A DNA stretch of 64,000 nt from Site-B1 sp963722665 (lineage in GTDB: Bacteria; Bacteroidota; Bacteroidia; Flavobacteriales; Flavobacteriaceae). The stretch is taken from positions 1 to 64,000 of the forward strand of contig CAVRNW010000013.1 of assembly GCA_963722665.1 (NCBI GenBank), given 5' to 3'. Shown one piece after another: positions 34,856 to 44,304 of this stretch. The translations under genes were made by a program, and so were the position numbers. Under the pieces are notes generated by a model. The model was not told the DNA's origin. It ran no database searches and saw nothing but the letters and a program-made list of their open reading frames with translations. Position 1 is the first letter of the stretch. Every line of letters starts with the position of its first letter.

Positions 34856-37800
34856 TTGTTGCTGCTTTTATTCATCATTCTGGTGTTAATTCTCTCCATA
34901 CCTTATGTTCAAACAAATTTAGGTAAATATGCTACAAAACGCCTGAATAAAGAATTCGGCACAAACATTAATATTGGTAAAGTAGGACTGCAGTTCAATG
35001 GTGATGTTGAACTAAAGGAAATTTTAATTGTAGACTTCAAGAAGGACACGCTCATTCATTTGAATGAGTTAAATACGTCCATAATTAGCTTTAAAAATCT
35101 TTATAATAATAAATTCACATTTGGAGACATTGATGTTGAAGGGTTGACCTTCAACATAAAGACCTATTTGGGTGAGACCGATACCAATTTAGACATTTTT
35201 GTAGCTAAATTCGAGGATGAAAACCCCAGAAAAGAGGAGAGCACCTTTTTATTATCATCAAAAGATGTAACAATAGAGAATGGATTATTTAGAATAATTG
35301 ACGAAAACAAAGAAACCCCGATAAAACTTGAATTTTCAAAACTGAACATTATTGCCAAAGATTTTTCAATAAAGGGACCAGATGTAAGCATGAATGTAAC
35401 TTCGTTGGCTTTTAATGATAGCAGAGGGGTTGAGGTCAAAGAAATGAGCACAAATTTTGTTTACACTTTAGAGGGAATGACATTTTCCGATCTGGATATT
35501 AAAACAAATGAGTCTGAATTAATAGGTGAGATCGAGTTTTTTTATACACGTGACGACCTTCAATTTTTTACTGATCAGGTCAAACTTAAGGCCAGATTCA
35601 ATAATTCCACTGTTTCATTCCAAGAGCTCAACATGTTTTACAATGAATTTGGACCAAAAGAAATAGCTCATTTAAATGCTGATCTTTCCGGAACACTTAA
35701 TGGCCTTCAAGTGGACAATCTTGAGGTTAATACCAGCAGGAATACAAAAATTTATGGCGACATACATTTTAAGAATTTATTCAATGCCGAAGAAGATAAT
35801 TTTGAAATGAAGGGAAAATTCAGCAATCTTACTTCTAACTATAATGATCTAAAATCGTTAATGCCTAATGTTCTAGGTGCTTCAATTCCATCTTCCATTG
35901 AAAAATTAGGAAATTTCACTGTTAGAGGGGATAGTGAGATCACCGAAAAATATATTAAGACCAATTCCAAAATTTCCACAGCATTAGGAATTATGGATGT
36001 TCAGCTTCAATTAAACAGAATAGATGATATTGATAATGCATTTTATAAAGGAAAACTGATTTTTAAGGATTTCTTGGCCGGAAAATTGTTAAATGATGAA
36101 AAACTTGGGAAAGTATCCTTTAATTTAAATATTGAAGGTAATAGTTTTCTGCTTGCAAAAATGAATACCAAGGCTCAAGGTGATATATTTTCAATGGAAT
36201 ATAACGGGTATAATTATAATGAATTGGAAATAACAGGGAATTTTGCAAATAAAAAATTCAATGGAAAAATCTATGCAAACGACAAGAATTTAAAACTCAA
36301 TTTTCAGGGACTTGCAGATCTTTCAAAAGATGTCTATAATTTTGATTTCATCGCCAATGTGGAATATGCCGACTTAAATGCCTTGAAGTTCGTTGAACGT
36401 GATAGTATTTCAATTTTTCAGGGTGTGGTTGAAATGAAAATGAAAGGTACAAATTTGGAAGATGCCTTTGGAGATATAATTTTTAAGAATACATCCTATA
36501 AAAATCAAAATGACACTTATTTTTTCAAGGATTTTGAAATCACATCTAGTTTCAATAATGAAAATGAAAGATTGATAGGTATAAATTCTCCCGATATTAT
36601 TCAGGGAAAATTAACTGGTAAATTCCTGTTTAAAGATCTGGGGAAAATGTTAGAGAATTCTCTGGGAAGTATTTATACTAATTATATCCCCAATGAAATT
36701 GCAACGGACCAATACATAGATTTTAATTTTAAAATTTATAACAAGATCGTTGAAGTTTTTATTCCTAATATTGAGCTTAGTAGAAATACATTTATAAAAG
36801 GAAGTGCCAGAAGTGATGAAAAGGAATTCAAGTTTACATTCAAGGCACCTAAAATAAAATTATTCAATTATTTTGTTGATGAAGTTCAGTTAAATATCGA
36901 TAACAAAAATCCACTATTTAACACTTACGTTCAAATAGATAGTCTCAATACAAAATTCTATGACGTTTCAAACTTCAGTTTGATCAATGTGACTCTTAAG
37001 GACACCCTGTTTATGCGTACAGAATTTAAGGGTGGAAAACGTAATGATGATAGTTATAACCTCAGTTTGTATTACACCATCAACGAAGAGAACAAATCGG
37101 TATTAGGGTTTAAAAAATCAGATGTCACCTTTAAAAACAATACCTGGTTTGTCAACGAAGCCAGAGATAGTGCAAATAAAATAGTGTTTGACAGAGATTT
37201 TAAAAATATTGAATTCGATAAATTATTTATGAACCATGAAGATGAGACCATAAATCTCTCCGGAGTGATTCAAGATACAGGTTACAAGGATATTAAATTG
37301 GATTTTAGGAATGTTGATCTAACCAAAATAACCCCTGAAATTGATAGTTTACGTCTCAATGGAATCGTAAATGGAAAGTTGGATATTCTGGAAAAGGATG
37401 GTACTTTCTTACCAAATTCAACAGTTATAATAGATGATCTGATGGTAAACGATATCAATTTAGGATCCTTTGATGCCAATATCGTTGGTAATGAATCCTT
37501 AACAAATTACAAGGTTAATGTAACTATAAAAGATGATATTCTTCAAACGTTTAAAGCTACTGGCGAGATAGATGTAACTAAGAACAAATCAAGTATTGAT
37601 CTGGATGTGACCTTTAACAAGTTTAATTTGGAACCTTTGAATCCGTTAGGTGAGGACGTTATCAACAATATTAGAGGTCTGGTGAGCGGTCAGGCCAAAG
37701 TAACCGGTAATTTAGGAAAACCATCCATTGACGGAAACTTAATATTGGATCAGGCAGGTTTACAGATCCCTTATTTAAATGTAAATTATAGTTTTCAGGA

Positions 37801-39271
37801 TAATGCCTCTGTTTCGTTAAAGAATCAGAGCTTTGTTTTCAATAATGTTGAAATGACTGATACCCACTATAATTCTAAAGGCAGAATAAACGGGAATATA
37901 AATCATGTTAATTTTTCTGACTGGAGTTTAGGGTTGAATATTTCTACAGATAAACTTTTAGTTTTAAATACAAAGATGGAAGATGATGTGCTATATTATG
38001 GTACAGGGTTTATTGGAGGAACTGCATCATTGTACGGACCTACTGATAAACTGGTGATATCTGTTGACGGACAGACTAGACAGGGTACCGAATTCAAAAT
38101 TCCGCTTAATGATACAGAATCTTATGGAGACAATTCTTATATTCACTTTTTAACAAAGGATGAGAAAGAGTCTAAAATAAGCGGTAAGGAGATAGTATTT
38201 AATGAAATTAAAGGATTGGAGCTGGATTTTGACCTGGATGTCAATGAGGATGCAGAAATTGAAATAATCATTGATTCATCAACAGGCCATTCCATTAAAG
38301 GACGAGGGGCAGGAAACTTATTGGTGGAGATAAATACTAATGGAAAGTTCAATATGTGGGGGGATTTCCTGACATTTGAAGGGGTTTACAATTTTGTTTA
38401 TGCAGGCTTGATCCAAAAGAAATTCATCGTTCAACCCGGTGGAACTATAACCTGGGAAGGCGATCCGCTTAAGGCCGAGATCGATTTAAAAGCCATTTAT
38501 AAAACACAGGCCAATCCATCTATATTGCTCGATAATCCGATTACCAGAAGTATTCCCGTAGATGTGGAAATTAGCATAACAGGTCAGTTAGAGCAACCAG
38601 ATCCTGTTTTCGATCTTAAATTTCCAAATGTTAGTTCATCACTGAATTCAGAATTACAATATCGTCTGGACGATAACCAAAGCCGGGAGCTACAGGCACT
38701 GTCGGTGGTCACATCTGGTACCTTTATGAGTGAGGTTAATATTAGTCAGCAAACCATAACAGGTAATTTAGCAGAACGTGCTTCAGCAATTGTCAATAGC
38801 ATGTTCTCTGATGGTGAAGGAAAGCTGAAAGTAGGTCTTAATTATCAGTCAGGACAAAGAACTCCGGATCTACAAACTGATGACAGATTTGGTTTGACAT
38901 TATCCACTCAGGTAAGCCCTAGGATATTGATCAACGGGAAAGTTGGTGTACCAATAGGAGGTGTCAGCGAAACGGTTATTGCAGGAGATGTACAAATAGA
39001 CTTTTTACTCAATGACGAAGGAACACTGACAGCTAAAATGTTCAACAGAGAGAACAGTATTAGAAATTTTGGTGAGGAAATAGGTTACACACAAGGTCTG
39101 GGATTGTCCTATAATGTGGATTTTGACACATTTAAAGAATTATTGGAAAAGATTTTCAGGAGAAGAACGGATATCAAAACTCAGGAACAAAATACTTTGG
39201 ATACTGATGAAGTTGATCAAAATAATCCACTTCCTGATTTCGTTAATTTCAAATCTGAAAATAACGAATAA
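34856..39271 (+). CDS. TamB-like translocation and assembly module protein
   Basis: About 1471 residues. One N-terminal membrane helix, then a very long beta-rich repetitive body, and a C-terminal DUF490/TamB domain (about 1050-1430) with FEGVYNFVYAGLIQKKF and the closing region with RILINGKVGVPIGG. It is anchored in the inner membrane and spans the periplasm to the outer-membrane assembly machinery, and may conduct lipids. No ATG is available: TTG 34856 is the nominal start, and an ATT at 34817 after AGGAG would add 13 residues. The frame is closed at 34810. Confidence 0.9.
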   Translation: MLLLLFIILVLILSIPYVQTNLGKYATKRLNKEFGTNINIGKVGLQFNGDVELKEILIVDFKKDTLIHLNELNTSIISFKNLYNNKFTFGDIDVEGLTFNIKTYLGETDTNLDIFVAKFEDENPRKEESTFLLSSKDVTIENGLFRIIDENKETPIKLEFSKLNIIAKDFSIKGPDVSMNVTSLAFNDSRGVEVKEMSTNFVYTLEGMTFSDLDIKTNESELIGEIEFFYTRDDLQFFTDQVKLKARFNNSTVSFQELNMFYNEFGPKEIAHLNADLSGTLNGLQVDNLEVNTSRNTKIYGDIHFKNLFNAEEDNFEMKGKFSNLTSNYNDLKSLMPNVLGASIPSSIEKLGNFTVRGDSEITEKYIKTNSKISTALGIMDVQLQLNRIDDIDNAFYKGKLIFKDFLAGKLLNDEKLGKVSFNLNIEGNSFLLAKMNTKAQGDIFSMEYNGYNYNELEITGNFANKKFNGKIYANDKNLKLNFQGLADLSKDVYNFDFIANVEYADLNALKFVERDSISIFQGVVEMKMKGTNLEDAFGDIIFKNTSYKNQNDTYFFKDFEITSSFNNENERLIGINSPDIIQGKLTGKFLFKDLGKMLENSLGSIYTNYIPNEIATDQYIDFNFKIYNKIVEVFIPNIELSRNTFIKGSARSDEKEFKFTFKAPKIKLFNYFVDEVQLNIDNKNPLFNTYVQIDSLNTKFYDVSNFSLINVTLKDTLFMRTEFKGGKRNDDSYNLSLYYTINEENKSVLGFKKSDVTFKNNTWFVNEARDSANKIVFDRDFKNIEFDKLFMNHEDETINLSGVIQDTGYKDIKLDFRNVDLTKITPEIDSLRLNGIVNGKLDILEKDGTFLPNSTVIIDDLMVNDINLGSFDANIVGNESLTNYKVNVTIKDDILQTFKATGEIDVTKNKSSIDLDVTFNKFNLEPLNPLGEDVINNIRGLVSGQAKVTGNLGKPSIDGNLILDQAGLQIPYLNVNYSFQDNASVSLKNQSFVFNNVEMTDTHYNSKGRINGNINHVNFSDWSLGLNISTDKLLVLNTKMEDDVLYYGTGFIGGTASLYGPTDKLVISVDGQTRQGTEFKIPLNDTESYGDNSYIHFLTKDEKESKISGKEIVFNEIKGLELDFDLDVNEDAEIEIIIDSSTGHSIKGRGAGNLLVEINTNGKFNMWGDFLTFEGVYNFVYAGLIQKKFIVQPGGTITWEGDPLKAEIDLKAIYKTQANPSILLDNPITRSIPVDVEISITGQLEQPDPVFDLKFPNVSSSLNSELQYRLDDNQSRELQALSVVTSGTFMSEVNISQQTITGNLAERASAIVNSMFSDGEGKLKVGLNYQSGQRTPDLQTDDRFGLTLSTQVSPRILINGKVGVPIGGVSETVIAGDVQIDFLLNDEGTLTAKMFNRENSIRNFGEEIGYTQGLGLSYNVDFDTFKELLEKIFRRRTDIKTQEQNTLDTDEVDQNNPLPDFVNFKSENNE

Positions 39272-39387
39272 CAAGGTTTGAATCTTAAAAATCAAAGATT
39301 GATAAATTATTTATTAACGAAAACGTTTGAATTGTTTAATAGCTCCAAAAATATCGTGATTAGCGGTATTTATTGATTTTTCTTTAG

Positions 39388-39395
39388 TAATTTTG
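39388..39395 (+). promoter_or_regulatory. Probable -7 promoter element for pfkA
   Basis: TAATTTTG matches the Bacteroidota TAnnTTTG element, 22 nt before the ATG at 39418. The -33 element is not clear. Confidence 0.4.
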
Positions 39396-39417
39396 CCACT
39401 TCAAATTACTTACTTTA

Positions 39418-40404
39418 ATGAAAAAGTTTATTAAAAAGATTGCGGTAATGACATCGGGAGGAGATTCACCTGGAATGAATGCTGCAATACGATCAGTAGT
39501 TAGGTCGGCTTCCTATTATAATTTAGAAAGTGTAGGAATATTTAGAGGTTACCAGGGACTTATAGAGGATGATATTGAGAATATGAACGCCCGAAGTGTG
39601 CATCACCTGGTTCAAAAAGGCGGTACAGTATTAAAAACGGCCAGATCTAAAGAATTCAGAACAGTTGAAGGACGCAAAAAAGCTTATGATAACCTCATAA
39701 AACATAATATTGATGCCTTGGTCGTAATTGGAGGTGATGGGTCTTTTACAGGTGCCATGGTCTTTAACAATGAATATGATTTTCCCATTATTGGCATACC
39801 GGGGACTATTGATAACGATATTTTTGGCACTGACTTCACAATTGGTTATGATACCGCCTTAAATACAGCAGTTGAAGTTATTGATAAAATTAGAGATACT
39901 GCAAGTTCTCATAACCGACTATTCTTTGTGGAAGTTATGGGTAGAGATGCAGGTCATATTGCCTTGAATGCAGGAATTGGAGCGGGAGCCGAGGAGATTT
40001 TAATTCCTGAAGAAGATATGGGAATAGAACGTTTGCTTGTCACCTTAGAGAAAAGCAGACGCTCAGGAAAAACCTCGAGTTTGGTGGTTGTAGCCGAAGG
40101 TGATAAGACTGGAGATAATGTTTTTGAACTCGCAAAATACGTTGAAGAAAATTTACCTGAATATGATGTAAGAGTATCAGTACTTGGTCATATGCAAAGG
40201 GGTGGTGCTCCTAGTTGTTTTGACCGGGTATTGGCAAGCAGGATGGGTGTTCATGCAGTGGAATTATTGATTGATGGGCAATCAAATGTGATGGTGGGTC
40301 TGCATAATGGGCAAATGTCAACAACACCTTTGGAAAATGCGATCAAAGAAAATAACCCAATCGATAAGGAAATATTGAGAGTATCTGATATCATGTCAGT
40401 ATAA
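39418..40404 (+). CDS. pfkA: ATP-dependent 6-phosphofructokinase
   Basis: 328 residues of the group A phosphofructokinase family: TSGGDSPGMNAAIR (ATP), GGDGSFTGA and GTIDNDIFGTDFTIG (fructose 6-phosphate and catalysis, Asp in IDND), EVMGRDAGHIAL, and VLGHMQRGGAPS. Glycolysis, cytoplasm. Gly at the GGDG position agrees with ATP rather than pyrophosphate use. Followed after 31 nt by GAPDH. Confidence 0.95.
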   Translation: MKKFIKKIAVMTSGGDSPGMNAAIRSVVRSASYYNLESVGIFRGYQGLIEDDIENMNARSVHHLVQKGGTVLKTARSKEFRTVEGRKKAYDNLIKHNIDALVVIGGDGSFTGAMVFNNEYDFPIIGIPGTIDNDIFGTDFTIGYDTALNTAVEVIDKIRDTASSHNRLFFVEVMGRDAGHIALNAGIGAGAEEILIPEEDMGIERLLVTLEKSRRSGKTSSLVVVAEGDKTGDNVFELAKYVEENLPEYDVRVSVLGHMQRGGAPSCFDRVLASRMGVHAVELLIDGQSNVMVGLHNGQMSTTPLENAIKENNPIDKEILRVSDIMSV

Positions 40405-40432
40405 ATAAATAATTAGAATAATTAAATAATAA

Positions 40433-41437
<1,005 letters not shown>

Positions 41438-41455
41438 TCATAAGTCATTAATCTT

Positions 41456-41490
41456 ATAAGCTGCTATGGTAAATAGCAGCTTATTTTTTA
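41456..41490 (+). terminator. Terminator after GAPDH
   Basis: ATAAGCTGCTAT / ATAGCAGCTTAT, a 12-bp stem, followed by TTTTTTA. Confidence 0.9.
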
Positions 41491-41500
41491 TCTTTATACT

Positions 41501-42361
41501 ATGATAGTAATTGTAGATAGTGGCTCCACGAAAAGTGATTGGATATTTGTTGACAGGACAGGGAAAAAGTTATTTGATAAGGAAAGGACAGATGGTTTAA
41601 ATCCTGAAATGCTTCCCGAAAGAAAGCTTAGAAAAAGCATTAATGAAAGTAAGGTAATTAAGGAACAAAGGATGAATGTTTCTTATTTATTCTTTTATGG
41701 TGCAGGCTGCGGAACTGAAAGGCCCAGACTTATGCTTAAGGAGGTGCTAGAGGATTATTTTCCAAACGCAAAGGTCAATGTCAATGAAGATACATTAGCT
41801 GCTGTTTTCTCCTCAATTAATAATAATGAAGCCGCTGTCGTTTGTATTTTAGGAACAGGTTCCAATTGTAGTTACTATGATGGTAAAAAGCTGCATCAAA
41901 GGGTAAAATCTTTGGGCTATACACTCATGGATGATGCAAGTGGCAATTATTTTGGAAAGCAATTACTGAGGGATTACTATTTCAATCATATGCCGGGTGA
42001 TCTAAGATCGGTATTTTCACATGAATATAACGTTGATATTGATTTTGTAAAATATAACCTATATAAGCAACCTAATCCAAATACGTATTTAGCAAGTTTT
42101 GCGAGGTTTATGTTTTTGAATAAAGACTCCCAATACGTAAGGAATTTAATTAAAAATGGCGTCAGGTTATTTGCTAAGAACATGATCTTCCAGTATAAAG
42201 ATGTTTTGGATAAAGTTCCGGTTCATTTTGCAGGTTCTATCGCTTTCTTTTCTCAGGAAGAGATCAAGGAAGTCGGCAAGGAACTTGGATTGACTATCGG
42301 GAATTTTGTGAGAAGACCTATTGAAGGATTGGTTGATTATCATATTAAAAATCTTAAATAA
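41501..42361 (+). CDS. BadF/BadG-type sugar kinase (N-acetylglucosamine kinase-like)
   Basis: 286 residues of the ASKHA superfamily: VDSGSTKSDW (phosphate-1), GAGCGTERPR, and VCILGTGSNCSYYDG, as in NagK-like proteins. The most likely reaction is ATP-dependent phosphorylation of N-acetylglucosamine or glucosamine. No partner operon with NagA/NagB is seen; the next gene begins immediately after its stop. Confidence 0.8.
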   Translation: MIVIVDSGSTKSDWIFVDRTGKKLFDKERTDGLNPEMLPERKLRKSINESKVIKEQRMNVSYLFFYGAGCGTERPRLMLKEVLEDYFPNAKVNVNEDTLAAVFSSINNNEAAVVCILGTGSNCSYYDGKKLHQRVKSLGYTLMDDASGNYFGKQLLRDYYFNHMPGDLRSVFSHEYNVDIDFVKYNLYKQPNPNTYLASFARFMFLNKDSQYVRNLIKNGVRLFAKNMIFQYKDVLDKVPVHFAGSIAFFSQEEIKEVGKELGLTIGNFVRRPIEGLVDYHIKNLK

Positions 42362-42724
42362 TTGGAAATTGCTATCATTGCCCATGACGGGAAAAAAGCC
42401 GAAATGGTTCAGTTTTTAAATGAGCATAAAGACATACTCCATCAAAAAAGAATTACAATTGTTTCTACCGGAACCACAGGTGCAAAGGTTGAAAAGGCTG
42501 GAATTGAAGTTACAAAATTATTATCGGGTCCAGTTGGTGGAGATGCTCAAATTGCAGCTAGAGTAGCAGAAGGGAAGTGTCAAATGGTAATCTTTTTTAG
42601 AGATCCTCTTGAAAAGCATCCGCATGAACCGGATGTGTTGATGTTAATGCGCTTGTGCGACGTACATAATGTACCGTTGGCAACTAATCCGGCTACAGCT
42701 GAACTTTTTATAAAAGCCCTTTAG
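42362..42724 (+). CDS. mgsA: Methylglyoxal synthase
   Basis: 120 residues, close to the shorter forms in this phylum. It has AIIAHDGKKAEMV, STGTTG, the catalytic core SGPVGGDAQIAARVAEG and FFRDPLEKHPHEPD. It converts dihydroxyacetone phosphate to methylglyoxal and phosphate. Starts with TTG directly after the upstream kinase stop, so translation is coupled. Confidence 0.95.
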   Translation: MEIAIIAHDGKKAEMVQFLNEHKDILHQKRITIVSTGTTGAKVEKAGIEVTKLLSGPVGGDAQIAARVAEGKCQMVIFFRDPLEKHPHEPDVLMLMRLCDVHNVPLATNPATAELFIKAL

Positions 42725-42751
42725 TTGTATTAATGAATTTGTTGTTTGGTT

Positions 42752-43807
42752 TTAAATCTCAGTTGGATTTTCAGTATAGACTGTGTTTTCCTGTTCTGAT
42801 ACTCTTATAAAGGTAGTTCTTTTGGTCAATTCTTTTAATCTGGAAGCACCAACATAGGTGCAGGTACTGCGAATTCCTCCTAATATATCATTTACAGTGT
42901 TTTCTACCGGACCTCGGTATTTGACTTCTACCATTTTACCTTCACTGGCTCTGTATTCTGCAATTCCACCAACATGTTTTACCATAGCAATCGCTGAACT
43001 CATTCCATAGAATTCTTTGAACTGATGCCCATTTTTTTCGATCAATTTTCCACCACTTTCATCATGTCCTGCCAGCATTCCGCCTAACATAACAAAGTCA
43101 GCTCCGGCACCAAAGGCTTTGGCTACATCACCGGGTGTCACACAGCCACCATCACTTATGATCTGTCCTCCCAATCCATGAGCAGCATCGGCACATTCTA
43201 TGATTGCAGACAATTGCGGATAACCAACTCCTGTTTTTAATCTGGTAGTACAGACCGATCCCGGACCAATGCCTACTTTTATGATATCGGCTCCCGAAAG
43301 CAAAAGTTCCTCTACCATTTCCCCCGTAACTACATTTCCTGCTATGATAACTTTACCTGGGTTGGATTCTCTTGTCTGCTGAACAAAATTTACGAAATGC
43401 TCCGAATAACCATTAGCTACATCAATACAAATGAATTTTAATTTGGGGTGCTTCTTTAAAATGGCTTCTAATTTGTCTGCATCACGTTTCCCTGTACCTG
43501 TACTTACCGCAATGTATTCTTCAATTCCGGTAGGGGCAGTTTCCAAAAAGGATTCCCACTGTTTTAACGAATAATGCTTGTGTATTGCAGTGAATAATTG
43601 TTTATCGAATAATGCAACAGCCATTTCAAAGGTGCCCACAGTATCCATATTCGCCGCCATTACCGGAATTCCGGACCATTCATTCTTACCATGAAAAAAG
43701 CGGAATTTTCTGGTTAAGTTTACTTTAGATCTGCTTTTAAGAGTAGACCGTTTAGGTCTGAACATGACATCTTTAAACCCTAATTTAAGATCATTCTCTA
43801 TTCTCAT
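42752..43807 (-). CDS. guaC: GMP reductase
   Basis: 351 residues from ATG 43807 (a GTG/ATG-type extension of two residues is possible). IMPDH/GMPR TIM barrel without CBS domains. The phosphate-binding and catalytic-Cys loop is [10 protein letters not shown], followed by [20 protein letters not shown] and [14 protein letters not shown]. Converts GMP to IMP with NADPH. Confidence 0.9.
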   Translation of the reverse strand: MRIENDLKLGFKDVMFRPKRSTLKSRSKVNLTRKFRFFHGKNEWSGIPVMAANMDTVGTFEMAVALFDKQLFTAIHKHYSLKQWESFLETAPTGIEEYIAVSTGTGKRDADKLEAILKKHPKLKFICIDVANGYSEHFVNFVQQTRESNPGKVIIAGNVVTGEMVEELLLSGADIIKVGIGPGSVCTTRLKTGVGYPQLSAIIECADAAHGLGGQIISDGGCVTPGDVAKAFGAGADFVMLGGMLAGHDESGGKLIEKNGHQFKEFYGMSSAIAMVKHVGGIAEYRASEGKMVEVKYRGPVENTVNDILGGIRSTCTYVGASRLKELTKRTTFIRVSEQENTVYTENPTEI

Positions 43808-43918
43808 AATCAATAGCCTTTTTGGTTACTATCAAAAATAAGGTTTACATAATTACTTTGAACTTCTAATTGTATGATTGCCTAATATATTTGTCAACAA
43901 CTGTTAATAGAGATAAAA

Positions 43919-44299
43919 CTATTTTTTGGCTATTAAACTTATCTCTACATTGACGTATTTTGGTAAATTGGAGACTTCCACTGTTTCTCTCGCAGGCGCA
44001 GTTTCGTTCTTAAAATACCCTCCATAAACTTCATTTATCAAAGTAAAGTTAAGCATATCAGATATAAATATAGATGTTTTAATGACATTTTCAAAAGTCA
44101 TATCCGCAGCTTCCAGAACAGCTTTCAAGTTTTCCATGACTAACTTTGTTTCAGCCTTAATATCACCTATTTCTAATTTTCCGGTTTTCGGATTGATAGC
44201 AATTTGTCCGGAGGTATAAAGAGTGTCTCCCGATAAAACGGCCTGATTATAAGGGCCAATTGGAGCAGGTGCTTTAGATGTTTTTATGATTTTTTTCAT
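43919..44299 (-). CDS. RidA/YjgF family deaminase
   Basis: 126 residues with APAPIGPYNQAV, TLYTSGQIAINPKTG, ENLKAVLEAA and the C-terminal ETVEVSNLPKYVNVEISLIA. The conserved Arg in APARETVEV and the Glu match RidA, which hydrolyses reactive enamine/imine intermediates. 5 nt downstream of the LptD-like gene. Confidence 0.94.
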   Translation of the reverse strand: MKKIIKTSKAPAPIGPYNQAVLSGDTLYTSGQIAINPKTGKLEIGDIKAETKLVMENLKAVLEAADMTFENVIKTSIFISDMLNFTLINEVYGGYFKNETAPARETVEVSNLPKYVNVEISLIAKK

Positions 44300-44304
44300 G
44301 CTTA

